From an uncultured Collinsella sp. (lineage in GTDB: Bacteria; Actinomycetota; Coriobacteriia; Coriobacteriales; Coriobacteriaceae), in the NCBI GenBank assembly GCA_902496275.1, contig CABVAC010000007.1:20405-84404 (forward strand): a stretch of DNA of 64,000 bases, in the 5' to 3' direction. Below are positions 1 to 8,887 of this stretch, one piece after another; within the stretch, counting starts at the first letter, position 1; each line of letters begins with the position of its first letter. Position numbers and translations under genes: made by a program. The notes beneath the pieces are model-generated. The model was given only the letters and a program-made list of their open reading frames with translations. It ran no database searches and had not been told where the DNA came from.

Positions 1-193
1 TTTTCATGGCCGCAGTAATCTCAACGCGTGGAACCTTATAGACGTCGCGCAGCGTGACCACGACGCGCGTGATGATCTCGGGGTAGACGCGAGCGGTGCG
101 CGTGGCGATGGCCTTGGCGGCGCGCGGCGACAGGACCTCGTCGTCGAGCAGATAGCGCAGGATGACGGTCTCGTCGATGATGGTGCTACTCAT
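1..193 (-). CDS. PIN-domain protein, probable VapC-like toxin (partial, runs off window start)
   Basis: Only the first 64 or so residues are present. They begin MSSTIIDETVILRYLLDDE, which has the PIN-domain N-terminal pattern of a hydrophobic strand ending in an acidic residue, followed by an ILRYLL helix. PIN proteins are Mg-dependent ribonucleases, often the toxin of type II toxin-antitoxin pairs. The start ATG overlaps the last 8 bases of the upstream antitoxin gene, which points to translational coupling. The usual first motif is D-T-N; here it reads D-E-T, so the active site may be atypical. The remaining catalytic acids lie outside the window. The family call is fairly firm; toxin activity is inferred from context. 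Confidence 0.6.
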   Translation of the reverse strand, partial: MSSTIIDETVILRYLLDDEVLSPRAAKAIATRTARVYPEIITRVVVTLRDVYKVPRVEITAAMK

Positions 194-509
194 GGATATC
201 TACTTCCTCGGGACCCAAAATCGAATCGTCGCTTTCTGTAGCAAGGTATTCAATCCAGGCATTGCGCTCCTTGGAGCGGCGATTGGGGTCCCCATATGCT
301 TTGAGCGATCCATAGGCGGCGGTGCCGTCCTTTGAGCGCACGGCGACCGGCTGAAAGGGGAGCTTGCGCATCAAAATGCTCTGCGCGACAAATAGACGGA
401 CAGCCTCGGCGAGCGATGTGCCCATGGCGTCGTAGAGACGCTCGGCATGCTGCTTGTCTTCCTCGCGAATGCGCACCTGCAGGATGGCTCGTTTTTGAGT
501 CGATGACAT
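186..509 (-). CDS. RelB/DinJ-family type II antitoxin
   Basis: This is a small protein of 107 residues. Its N-terminal half looks like a ribbon-helix-helix DNA-binding domain (residues about 8-45, including LQVRIREEDKQHAERLYDAM), as in RelB/DinJ antitoxins. Its C-terminal half is acidic and probably flexible, the usual toxin-neutralising part. The ATG at 509 is preferred to the GTG three bases upstream because a GGGAGG ribosome site lies 6 nt before it. It overlaps the PIN gene by 8 bp, so the pair is probably one autoregulated toxin-antitoxin operon. RelB-type antitoxins more often partner RelE-fold toxins, so pairing with a PIN protein is a small oddity. Confidence 0.7.
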   Translation of the reverse strand: MSSTQKRAILQVRIREEDKQHAERLYDAMGTSLAEAVRLFVAQSILMRKLPFQPVAVRSKDGTAAYGSLKAYGDPNRRSKERNAWIEYLATESDDSILGPEEVDIHE

Positions 510-937
510 CACTGGCCTCCCTTAATGAGCGTGCAATATGAATAGTCAAATACAGCTTCGGCTAGTAATTGCCAATCTTATAACAACTACTTTATTGCAC
601 TCGAGTAATTGAGTGTGAACATTATTACAAACGTACTACATCCTTCAGAAGCGAGCGTGAAATCTTTGTTGGGCGTACGCGTGTAATACACTCGCTTTTA
701 TATCCTATTGAGAATAATCCTAACCAGCCCAAACCCCTGCAATACACCCGTAATGCAGGGCCTATGCTCAAGTTTACCCCCTGCAACTGCGTATATTTAA
801 CCTGTATACCGTTGGAGATATTCTACCGAGTGCCTGTTTCGCCGCATGCTCTCGATACGCCGATGCCGGACCACGGGCGGTCCGGGGCAACGTCGACAGG
901 GTCTCTCCGGCATGGGATTCAGGAGGGAGTGAACAAC
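510..937. other. 428-bp intergenic region between the TA pair and the formate hydrogenlyase operon
   Basis: The gap separates divergently transcribed units and should hold promoters for both. No strong sigma-70 promoter stands out. An AAGCGAG (649-655) / CTCGCTT (691-697) inverted repeat followed by TTTTATAT could be a weak terminator or operator. The part just before hydN holds two mutually exclusive hairpins (listed separately). An open frame starting at 764 reads through into hydN, but it has no ribosome site and is not regarded as coding. Confidence 0.5.
862..913 (+). promoter_or_regulatory. Candidate leader switch before hydN (two competing hairpins)
   Basis: CCGGACC (866-872) can pair with GGTCCGG (879-885) in a 7-bp hairpin. 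ATGCCGGA (863-870) can instead pair perfectly with TCCGGCAT (906-913). The two stems share bases 866-870, so only one can form. The longer-range stem ends 8 nt before the AGGAGGGAG ribosome site of hydN. This geometry would suit an attenuator or translational switch. It is seen only by eye and no known riboswitch consensus was matched. Confidence 0.3.
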
Positions 938-1456
938 ATGGGCAATAAACGAGTCGTAGCCGATTCATCGCGCTGCATTGGGTGCCAAACTTGCATGGCA
1001 GCGTGTATCGAGGCACACGACATCCCCGGCAACATTGCCGCGCCGCGTCTGCGCGTGACGCGCACCTACGAGATCTCCGCACCGGTGGCTTGCCATCACT
1101 GCGAGGATGCCCCGTGCGCTAAGGCCTGCCCCACGGGCGCCTTGTTCTTTGATCCAAAGAACCATCGCATCGGCGTCAACGAGGACAACTGCATCGGCTG
1201 CAAGAGCTGCGTCATGGCCTGCCCCTTTGGCGCCGTGAGCGTGGCGACCACGCAGGTCCCCGTCTTGATGGGCGACGTGCGCGTGGGTTCGCAGACTAAG
1301 AGCTTCGTGCTCAAGTGCGACCTGTGCGTGGACCGTCCCGGCGGTCCGGCGTGTGCCGAGGCGTGCCCGACTAAGGGCCTCACCCTGGTAGACGAGGAGC
1401 GCCTGGCGGAACTGACCGCCGAGCGTGCCCGCGCCACCATCGAAAACGAGGCGTAG
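938..1456 (+). CDS. hydN: HydN-like electron-transfer protein with four [4Fe-4S] clusters
   Basis: This 172-residue ferredoxin-like protein probably carries electrons from formate dehydrogenase H towards the hydrogenase. Four cysteine groups are visible in order: CIGCQTCMAAC, CHHCEDAPCAKACP, CIGCKSCVMACP and CDLC...CAEACP, the pattern of the HydN/HycB/HyfA family. Its length and its short charged C-terminus match E. coli HydN (about 175 residues) better than HycB or HyfA. The start at 938 is set by AGGAGGGAG at 921-929; the upstream in-frame extension lacks a ribosome site and overlaps the leader hairpins. It lies directly before the selenoprotein gene fdhF, and the two are probably co-transcribed. 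Confidence 0.85.
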   Translation: MGNKRVVADSSRCIGCQTCMAACIEAHDIPGNIAAPRLRVTRTYEISAPVACHHCEDAPCAKACPTGALFFDPKNHRIGVNEDNCIGCKSCVMACPFGAVSVATTQVPVLMGDVRVGSQTKSFVLKCDLCVDRPGGPACAEACPTKGLTLVDEERLAELTAERARATIENEA

Positions 1457-1532
1457 GCGGGCGGCCATACAGGCCCGACGATTGTCAAATACGTACCGAT
1501 TAATCGGTAACAGAGAAAGGAAGGAGGGTGTC

Positions 1533-3755
1533 ATGGAGAAGCATAAAGTGATCTGCCCGTATTGCGGCGCCGGTTGCCAGTTTAACCTCCTGGTTCAAAA
1601 CGGCCAGGTCGTGGGTACCGAACCGCTCAACGGCATCACCAATCAGGGCGAGCTGTGCCTTAAGGGCATGAGCGGCTACGACTTCATCAACGACACCAAG
1701 ATCTTGACTCCTCGCGTACTGCACCCGATGATCCGCCGCACCAAGGGCGCGGATCTTGAGCGCGTAAGCTGGGACGAGGCACTGGATTTCACCGCATCTA
1801 AGATGCAGGCCATAATTGACGAATATGGTCCTAACGCTGTCATGACCACCGGCTCTTCGCGAGGCGGCGGCAATGAGGCGAACTACGTCATGCAGAAGTT
1901 TACGCGTGCGTGCATCGGCACCCACAGCGTGGACAACTGCGCCCGTACTTGACACGGCCCTACTGTCCTCGGTCTGATGGACACGGTTGGTTCAGGTTGC
2001 ATGTCATGCTCCATCCCCGGTATGGAGGATGCGGGCTGCATTTTCCTCTTCGGCTATAACCCTGCCGATTCGCACCCCATCGTCGCAAGGCGTATCGTGC
2101 GAGCCAAAGAAAAGGGTTGCAAGATCATCGTCGCCGACCCGCGCCATATCGAAACTGCGCGTATCGCCGATATCTACCTTCCGATCAAGAACGGTTGCAA
2201 TGTCGCGTTCCTCAACGCCTTTGCCAACTGTCTGGTCAACGATGGCCTCTACGACAAGGAATTCGTCGCCGAGCACACGAACGGCTTTGACGAGTGGTGG
2301 GAGACCATCAAGAACTACACTCCCGAATCCGTACAGGACATCACGGGTGTCGAGCCCGCGCTGATCCACCAAGCTGCCGAGATGTACGCCACGGCGAAGC
2401 CTTCTGCCATCATTGGCTGGGGCATGGGCGTATGCCAGCAGAAGCAGAACCTGAAGACGGTGCACACCATCGCCTCCATCGCCTGCGTTGCCGGCCAGAT
2501 CGGCAAACCCAACTCCGGCCTCGCGCCCGTGCGTGGCCAGAACAACGTCCAGGGCTCCTGCGATATGGGTATGCTGCCCAACCTGTACCCTGGCTACCAG
2601 AAAGTCACCGACCCCGCCGCTCGTGCCAAGTTTGCCAAGGCTTGGGGCGTGCCCGAGGAAAAGCTCCCGCTCGAGGAGGGCTACAAGCTCACCGACCTGG
2701 GCCACCTGGTCGACGAGGGCAAGGTGCACTGCTTCTACAACTACGGCGAGGACCCGGTGCAGACCGAGCCCGATTCGGCCGGTATGCGCAAGACGCTCTC
2801 CGAGCTGGATCTGTTCATTTGCCAGGACATCTTTATGACGCAGACGACCATGCTCGCCGACGTCATCCTGCCCGCTACCTCTTGGGGCGAGCACGAGGGT
2901 GTCTTTACTGCATCCGACCGTAGCTTCCAGCACTTTGACGCGGCCGTTCCGCCCAAGGGCGAGTGCCGTCACGACTGGGAGATCTTCGCGGACCTGTCCA
3001 CGCGTATGGGCTATCCCATGCACTACGACAACACCGAGCAGATCTGGAACGAGTGCATTAGCCTGTGCCCCAACTTTGTGGGCGCAACCTACGAGAAGAT
3101 GGCTCCCGAGGGCGGTTACGCCCAGTGGCCGGTCAAGAGCACCGATGTGAACGACCACGGTACGCCCGACATGTTCGCTGGTGGCAAGTTCACCACCAAG
3201 GACGGCCGCGCCAACCTGATGGCGCACGACTGGGAGGCGCCCTCCGAGCTTCCCGACGATGAGTACCCGCTCATCCTGTGCACCGTCCGTGAGGTTGGCC
3301 ACTACAGCTGCCGCTCGATGACCGGCAACTGCAAGACGCTGGCGCTGCTTGCCGACGAGCCCGGCTTTGTCCGCATGAATCCCGCGGACGCCCAGGCGCG
3401 CGGCATCAAGAACGGCGACATCGTCTCGATCCACAGCCGCCGCGGCCAGGTATACAGCCGCGCCGACGTGAGCGACCGTATCAACAAGGGCACGGTCTAT
3501 ATGACCTACCAGTGGTGGATCGGCAAGTGCAACGAGCTGACCATGCACAAGGTCGACCCGGTCTCGCATACGCCCGAGGACAAGTTCTCCGCCTGCCAGG
3601 TCGACGCTATCGCCGACCAAGTCTGGGCCGAGGGCGAGGTCGAGCGTCAGTACACCGAGCTCAAGCAGGCTCTGGTCGACGCCGCCGCTCCCCAGGACGT
3701 TGAGCCCGGCGCCGCCAAGTTCGACGACGAGACGCACGTGAATCAAATCGTGTAG
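1533..3755 (+). CDS. fdhF: Formate dehydrogenase H, selenocysteine-containing (UGA read as Sec at codon 140)
   Basis: This 740-residue molybdopterin oxidoreductase oxidises formate to CO2 for the formate hydrogenlyase. N-terminal cysteines 8, 11, 15 and 42, followed by Lys44, bind the [4Fe-4S] cluster at the same positions as in E. coli FdhF. The frame is interrupted once by TGA at 1950-1952, which is codon 140, the exact position of selenocysteine in E. coli FdhF. The flanking residues (CART-Sec-HGPTV, then GYNPADSHPIVARR) match that enzyme, and a SECIS hairpin follows. It is therefore one selenoprotein gene and not two broken ones. The start is ATG 1533 with an AAGGAGGG ribosome site. SelA, SelB and tRNA-Sec are encoded downstream in this window. 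Confidence 0.95.
1950..1986 (+). promoter_or_regulatory. SECIS element with Sec-UGA codon of fdhF
   Basis: The TGA at 1950-1952 is followed by CACGGCCC. A hairpin comes next with stem TGTCC (1964-1968) / GGACA (1979-1983) and the apical sequence GGTCT at 1971-1975. In E. coli fdhF the apical GGUCU bound by SelB lies at the same distance from the UGA (bases 22-26 counted from the U). Identical loop sequence and spacing support SelB-dependent selenocysteine insertion. Confidence 0.9.
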
Positions 3756-3776
3756 TCCCGTTCTCGTTGGCTTTTT

Positions 3777-3811
3777 GGGCCGGGCGTCCCGTACGTTCGG
3801 GAGCCCGGCCC
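3777..3811 (+). terminator. GC-rich hairpin between fdhF and hyfA
   Basis: GGGCCGGGC-TCCCG pairs with its complement around a TACGTT loop, with one bulged G. It is followed by GTTATTTTG rather than a full T-run. It may be an attenuating terminator that lowers hyf expression relative to fdhF, or a 3'-end stabiliser. The hyfA ribosome site begins only about 10 nt downstream. Confidence 0.5.
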
Positions 3812-3833
3812 GTTATTTTGAAAGGAAGTGGGG

Positions 3834-4451
3834 ATGAACCGCTTCATCGACATCAACCCGGAGAGGTGCATCGGCTGCGGAACATGCCAGTCTGCCTGTG
3901 CCGACGCCCACCGGATGCAGGGTCTTCAGGATGCGCCGCGCCTGGCGCTCGTGAAGACCGGCGGTATTTCGGCCGCCCTTGCCTGCCACCATTGCGAGGG
4001 TGCCCCCTGCGCCGAGGTCTGCCCGGTGAATGCCATCGAGCACGATGGCGACCGCATCCACGTCAAGGAGCAGGAGTGCATCGGGTGCAGGCTGTGCGCC
4101 ATCGCGTGCCCCTTCGGAGCCATCCATCCCGATGGCACGTCTATCGCCGGTGTCGCAGGCATGTGCGACCCGACGCCTTCGTATCCTAAGTCCCTGAGCA
4201 GCCTGCTTACGTGGGCTCCCGGCCAGTACACCTGCGCTGTCAAGTGCGACCTGTGCGCCTTTGATCCTGACGGCCCGCATTGTGTGGCGGCGTGCCCCAC
4301 CAAGGCGCTGACCGTCATGGGCGGTGCGGCCGATCGCGAGCTCGACGAGGCCAAGCGCCTGCGCTCGATCGAAAACGGTCCGGCCGTTGACGTTACCGCT
4401 GTGGCCCAGGGCCTGTCCGAGAAAGCAGAAGGGAGCGTAAACAATGGATAG
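3834..4451 (+). CDS. hyfA: Hydrogenase-4 component A, [4Fe-4S] electron carrier
   Basis: This 205-residue protein has four cysteine groups (CIGCGTCQSAC, CHHCEGAPCAEVCP, CIGCRLCAIACP, CDLC...CVAACP). It is the same length as E. coli HyfA and shares its MNRF start and QGLQ..PRLAL.KT stretch. It probably links formate dehydrogenase H to the hydrogenase small subunit at the cytoplasmic face. ATG 3834 follows an AAAGGAAG site; a GTG two codons earlier is possible but less well placed. Its 3' end overlaps the hyfB start by 8 bp, indicating coupled translation. It is a paralogue of the hydN product upstream, so the locus carries two related shuttles. Confidence 0.9.
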   Translation: MNRFIDINPERCIGCGTCQSACADAHRMQGLQDAPRLALVKTGGISAALACHHCEGAPCAEVCPVNAIEHDGDRIHVKEQECIGCRLCAIACPFGAIHPDGTSIAGVAGMCDPTPSYPKSLSSLLTWAPGQYTCAVKCDLCAFDPDGPHCVAACPTKALTVMGGAADRELDEAKRLRSIENGPAVDVTAVAQGLSEKAEGSVNNG

Positions 4452-6462
4452 CATGACGCTGTTTATCGCATCGCTTGCCGTCTCGTGCATCGGTGCGCTC
4501 GCCTCGGTTCTGCTGATCAAGGCCGATAACGCCGCCAAGACCGCCGGCTGCCTTGTCGGTGCCGCCGCCGCGGTGCTTTCGTTTGTGGCCGGTATCCAGG
4601 CCGTGCTGGGCGATGTCACGTCGGTCGACACCATCGTGTTTTTCCCGTTTGCCCATTTCCAGCTGCTGCTCAATCAGCTGTCTGGCCTGTTCGTGGCGCT
4701 CATCTCGGTGCTCGCGTTTGCCGGCTCGATCTACGGTCTCAACTACTTTGATGAGTACCCGGGCAAAAAGGGCCGCGCCGGCTTCTTCTTTAACACCTTT
4801 GTGGCGTCCATGATGCTCGTCATCACCGCCGACAACGTGTTTTGGTTCCTGGTCGCCTTTGAGCTCATGTCGCTGACCTCGTACTTCCTGGTCGTGATCG
4901 AGGAGAACGAGAACTCCATCCATGGCGGTTGGCTCTACTTTGTGATCGCGCACGTGGGCTTTGTGCTCATCATGGCGAGTTTCCTCACCATGACCAACTT
5001 CGCCGGTGGCTCGTTTGCCTTTGCGGATTTCCGCGCCACGCAGTTTAGCCCCGCGGTCGCATCCGTGTGCTTCGTGCTTGCCTTCTTTGGCTTTGGCGCC
5101 AAGGCCGGTATTATCCCGCTGCACGGCTGGCTGCCCAAGGCACATCCCGAGGCGCCGTCCAACGTGTCGGCCCTCATGTCCGGCGGCATGATCAAGATCG
5201 GTATCTTCGGCATCCTCAAGGTTGGTCTCGACCTGCTCTCCGCCTCGGGCGTTCAGGTTTGGTGGGGCCTTATGGTCATGGTCTTCGGTGCAATCTCGTC
5301 GGTCCTCGGCGTGGCCTTCGCCCTGCAGGAGCATGACATCAAGCGCCTGCTGGCCTATCACTCCGTCGAGAACATCGGCATCATTCTGCTCGGCGTCGGC
5401 GCTTCCATGGCCGCCATGGCGCTCGACTCTGTCGGCATCGCCGTCCTGGCTCTGATGGCCGCCCTCTACCACACGTTTAACCACGCGATGTTTAAGGGCG
5501 AGCTGTTCTTGGGCGCCGGTGCGCTGCTGTACTCCACGGGTACGCGCAATATGGAGAAGATGGGCGGCCTGTTCCGTCGTATGCCGGCAACGGCCATCTG
5601 CTTCCTCGTTGGTGCGCTTGCCATCTCGGCCATCCCGCCCTTCAACGGCTTTGTGTCCGAGTGGTTTACCTACCAGTCGCTCTTTAACGCCGCCATGCAG
5701 GGCGACAAGGCCGTCATGATCGTGGCCGTGTTCGCTGCCGTCGCGCTTGCCATTACCGGTGCGCTGGCTGTCACGTGCTTCGTCAAGGCCTATGGCGTCT
5801 CCTTTGCCTCCGCGCCCCGCTCCGAGGCCGCTGCCAATGCCAAGGAGGTTCCCGCCCCTATGGTGTTTGCGCAGGGCCTGCTCGCGGCCATCTGCGTCGT
5901 GCTGGGCATTGGCGCTCCCGTGATCGCGCCCGTGCTGGTCGATGTCGCCGCGTCCGTGCTGCATCCGTACGGTGGCGTGTTTGCCGCCGAGGGCATGGAG
6001 CTCATGAACCAGTACTCCGGCGCCGCCACCTCCACGCCCGCGATCGCCATTGCGCTCGTGGTGCTTGTCGGCCTTGCTTGCGGCTACCGCAAGCTCAAGA
6101 CCGTCGGTAAGGTGCAGAAGTCCCAGCCGTGGGCATGCGGCTATGCTCCCAACGAGCATATGCCCGTCGTGGCCACGACCTTTGCCTCCGAGGTGTCCTG
6201 GTTTATGCAGCCGCTCTACACGCTGCGCGACCGCTGCACGGCCGTCTGCTGGTCCATCGCGCACTTCTTCCAGAAGCTCACCGGTGTGGCCGAGGCTGTG
6301 GAGCCCGTACCCGACAAGGTTCTCGTCGATGCCCCGCATAAGGGTGTCGAGAAGCTCGCCGACCTCGCGACTAAGCTCGAGGGCGGCAACTACAGCATCT
6401 ATATCTGCTATATCGTCGCGGCACTCGTGGTGTTCCTCGTGCTCGCCGTGCAAATGGGTTAA
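4444..6462 (+). CDS. hyfB: Hydrogenase-4 component B, NuoL/HycC-like membrane subunit
   Basis: This 672-residue polytopic protein belongs to the proton-conducting antiporter family (complex I NuoL, Mrp, HycC/HyfB). The antiporter core is recognisable from about residue 115 to 420, including the conserved ELMSLTSYFLV and GWLPKAHPEAPSNVSALMSG segments. A long C-terminal region ends in another hydrophobic helix. In the FHL-2 type complex it is one of three antiporter-like subunits, so the complex may couple formate oxidation to ion translocation; this coupling is proposed for the family and not shown here. Its start overlaps hyfA and it is followed after 12 bp by hyfC. Confidence 0.93.
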   Translation: MDSMTLFIASLAVSCIGALASVLLIKADNAAKTAGCLVGAAAAVLSFVAGIQAVLGDVTSVDTIVFFPFAHFQLLLNQLSGLFVALISVLAFAGSIYGLNYFDEYPGKKGRAGFFFNTFVASMMLVITADNVFWFLVAFELMSLTSYFLVVIEENENSIHGGWLYFVIAHVGFVLIMASFLTMTNFAGGSFAFADFRATQFSPAVASVCFVLAFFGFGAKAGIIPLHGWLPKAHPEAPSNVSALMSGGMIKIGIFGILKVGLDLLSASGVQVWWGLMVMVFGAISSVLGVAFALQEHDIKRLLAYHSVENIGIILLGVGASMAAMALDSVGIAVLALMAALYHTFNHAMFKGELFLGAGALLYSTGTRNMEKMGGLFRRMPATAICFLVGALAISAIPPFNGFVSEWFTYQSLFNAAMQGDKAVMIVAVFAAVALAITGALAVTCFVKAYGVSFASAPRSEAAANAKEVPAPMVFAQGLLAAICVVLGIGAPVIAPVLVDVAASVLHPYGGVFAAEGMELMNQYSGAATSTPAIAIALVVLVGLACGYRKLKTVGKVQKSQPWACGYAPNEHMPVVATTFASEVSWFMQPLYTLRDRCTAVCWSIAHFFQKLTGVAEAVEPVPDKVLVDAPHKGVEKLADLATKLEGGNYSIYICYIVAALVVFLVLAVQMG

Positions 6463-6474
6463 GGAGGGGAGAGC

Positions 6475-7401
6475 ATGAACAACATCGTACTTGCCGTTCT
6501 GCAGGGCGTGGTCGTCATGGCCGTCGCACCGTTCTTCTCCGGTCTCGGCCGCGTGATCCGCGCCAAGATGCACAACCGTCGCGGCCCCAGCATCATGCAG
6601 GACTACCGCGACCTGGCCAAGCTCTTTGCGCGCCCCGAGTCCCAGAGCGAGGATGCGAGCTTTGCGCTGCGCATCATGCCGCCGCTGTTCTTCGCCGTCG
6701 CCTTTATGCTTGCGATGGGTCTGCCGCTCTTTACGGCACAAAGCCCCATCCCGGTCTTTGGTGACGCCATCACCATTATGTACAGCCTGGCGCTCGCCCG
6801 CTTCTTCTTCGCCCTCTGCGGTGTGGATTCGTCCAACGCCTACGCCGGTATCGGCGGCGTCCGCGAGCTGCTCATGAGCGTGCTCATCGAGCCGTCTATG
6901 CTTCTGGCGCTGTTTGCCGCTGCCCTGGTGTGCGGCTCCACCGACATCGCCACTATGGGTCAGCACATCATGACGGGTGCCATCGACGCGCCGGTTGCCG
7001 TGATCCTTGCCGGCATTGCCTTTGCGATTGCCTGCTACATGGAACTCGGCAAGCTGCCGTTTGATCAGGCCGAGGCCGAGCAAGAGCTTCAGGAAGGTCC
7101 GCTCGCCGAGCTTTCCGGCCCGTCGCTCGCCATGGCCAAGCTTGCCATGTCCATGAAACAGGTCCTGGTTGTCGCTTGGTTCTGCGCGATCTTCGTCCCC
7201 TGGGGCGAGCCCGTGACCGTGGGCGCCGCCGCCGTTCTGGGCGCAGTCATCTTCCTGGTGAAGTGCCTTATCGACTTTGTCGTATGCGGCGTGATCGAGA
7301 ACTCCTGCTCGCGCTCGCGTTTTAAGGTGCTCGGTAATCAGACCTGGGCCGTCGTTGGCATTGCCGTTCTGGCGTTTGTCTTCGTGGTCGTCGGCGTGTA
7401 G
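6475..7401 (+). CDS. hyfC: Hydrogenase-4 component C, NuoH/HycD-like membrane anchor
   Basis: This 308-residue, highly hydrophobic protein is of the NuoH/HycD family, which anchors the hydrogenase arm to the membrane. Diagnostic stretches are GLGRVIRAKMHNRRGPSIMQDYRDLAKLF near the N-terminus (the loop after helix 1) and the acidic loop ELGKLPFDQAEAEQELQEG at about residues 185-205. E. coli HyfC is a similar length. It has a strong AAGGAGG site and is part of the continuous hyf run. Confidence 0.93.
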   Translation: MNNIVLAVLQGVVVMAVAPFFSGLGRVIRAKMHNRRGPSIMQDYRDLAKLFARPESQSEDASFALRIMPPLFFAVAFMLAMGLPLFTAQSPIPVFGDAITIMYSLALARFFFALCGVDSSNAYAGIGGVRELLMSVLIEPSMLLALFAAALVCGSTDIATMGQHIMTGAIDAPVAVILAGIAFAIACYMELGKLPFDQAEAEQELQEGPLAELSGPSLAMAKLAMSMKQVLVVAWFCAIFVPWGEPVTVGAAAVLGAVIFLVKCLIDFVVCGVIENSCSRSRFKVLGNQTWAVVGIAVLAFVFVVVGV

Positions 7402-7416
7402 GAGAAGGGAGAAACA

Positions 7417-8874
7417 ATGTCATTTGCAGTCAGTCTGTCCCTTCTCGGCTTGGTCGCTATCGCGGCCCCGATGGTGGCCTCGGTGCTCGTCGCCCTGTTC
7501 CCCCGTCCGTACGCCAAGTGGTTCAGCGTTTTGGGTGCCGCCGTCTCGACGGTCTGCACCATTGCCCTCGCCGCGAATTTCGCTGGCGCCGGCATGCCCG
7601 ACACGCAGGTCCCCCTGATCTCGTTTGGGCAGACCCTCGTCATGGGATTCACCTTCGATCGCATGAGCACGCTGCTCGCGCCCGCCTTTGTGGGCATCGG
7701 CCTGCTTGTCGTGATCTATTCGATTCCCTATATGAGCGAGAATAACCGTGAGCATCCCGATGCGCCGCGTCGTCGCTTCTACGCGTACCTCGCGACCTTC
7801 ATCGGTGCCATGGCCGGCCTTGTGTACAGCTCGACCCTTTTGGGTCAGCTCGTGTTCTTTGAGATCACGGGTGCGTGCTCTTGGGGCCTCATTAGCTACT
7901 ACATGTCGCCTACGGCCAAGAAGGCCGGCATGAAGGCCCTGATCATTACGCATATCGGTGCGCTCGGCCTGTATCTGGGCGCCGCCATCGTGTTTGCCCA
8001 CGCCGGCACCTTTGCCATTACCGCGATTGCCGGCCTCGACGCCAAGCTCAAGGCTATCGTCCTTTTGCTCGTGCTGTTTGCGGCCTGGGCCAAGTCCGCA
8101 CAGGTTCCCATGTACATGTGGCTGCCTTCGGCCATGGAGGCGCCGACGCCTGTTTCGGCCTACCTGCATGGTGCCTCGATGGTTAAGGTCGGCGTGTGCG
8201 TGTTCGCGCGTGCACTCGTCTCTGCCGGCGAGATTCCCGAGATCGTGGGCTGGGTCGCCATTATCGACGCCATGGTCACCATGCTCTTTGGTTTCCTTAT
8301 GTACCTGCCGCAAAAGGACATGAAGCGTCTGCTGGCCTTCTCCACGATCGCCCAGCTCTCCTATGTGTTCTTTGGTCTGGGCCTTTCGGTCTTTGGCAGC
8401 CAGCTGGCCTTCGATGGCGCCGTGTGCCACATCTTTAACCACGCTTTCGCCAAGACGCTGTTCTTCCTGATCGCCGGTTCGTTCTCCTTTACGCTCGGCA
8501 CGCGTATGCTGCCCAAGCTTCGCGGCATCGTAAAGAAGTACCCGATCTCGGGCGTGGGCTTTGGTGTCGCGGCACTCGCCATTGCCGGCGTGCCGCCCAT
8601 GAACACGTTCTTCTCGAAGTTCCAGATTATCGCCGGTGGCTTTTCCGTGGGTGCCGGCAACGTCGCGATCCTGGTGCTCGTGTGCATCATGGTCGCCGAA
8701 ACCGTCGCCACCTTCGCCTGGTTCCTCAAGTGGATGGGCTATTGCCTGCCCGGCGAGCCGAGCGACGAGGTCGCTGCGGGAGCCCCGCTTCCCCGCGCGA
8801 TGGCGTTCGTGTTCATCGTGCTCATCATCATGGTCATCGTCAGCGGCCCGCTTTCGGCCAGCTGGATCGGTTAG
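7417..8874 (+). CDS. hyfD: Hydrogenase-4 component D, NuoL/M-like antiporter subunit
   Basis: This 485-residue membrane protein has the antiporter core (FEITGACSWGLISYYM, AKSAQVPMYMWLPSAMEAPTPVSAYLHGA, LLAFSTIAQLSYV). The lysine and histidine positions in these helices are those thought to form the ion path in complex I antiporters. HyfD is present in hydrogenase-4 and absent from hydrogenase-3, so its presence with hyfE and hyfF sets this locus apart from a minimal hyc-type complex. The ribosome site GGAGAAGGGAG lies just before ATG 7417. Confidence 0.92.
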   Translation: MSFAVSLSLLGLVAIAAPMVASVLVALFPRPYAKWFSVLGAAVSTVCTIALAANFAGAGMPDTQVPLISFGQTLVMGFTFDRMSTLLAPAFVGIGLLVVIYSIPYMSENNREHPDAPRRRFYAYLATFIGAMAGLVYSSTLLGQLVFFEITGACSWGLISYYMSPTAKKAGMKALIITHIGALGLYLGAAIVFAHAGTFAITAIAGLDAKLKAIVLLLVLFAAWAKSAQVPMYMWLPSAMEAPTPVSAYLHGASMVKVGVCVFARALVSAGEIPEIVGWVAIIDAMVTMLFGFLMYLPQKDMKRLLAFSTIAQLSYVFFGLGLSVFGSQLAFDGAVCHIFNHAFAKTLFFLIAGSFSFTLGTRMLPKLRGIVKKYPISGVGFGVAALAIAGVPPMNTFFSKFQIIAGGFSVGAGNVAILVLVCIMVAETVATFAWFLKWMGYCLPGEPSDEVAAGAPLPRAMAFVFIVLIIMVIVSGPLSASWIG

Positions 8875-8887
8875 GAGGTAGAACGAC

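Noticed and set aside
1950..1952. In-frame stop that could make fdhF a pseudogene
   Set aside because: The position equals Sec140 of E. coli FdhF, a SECIS follows at the right distance and the sel genes are present, so it is a selenocysteine codon.
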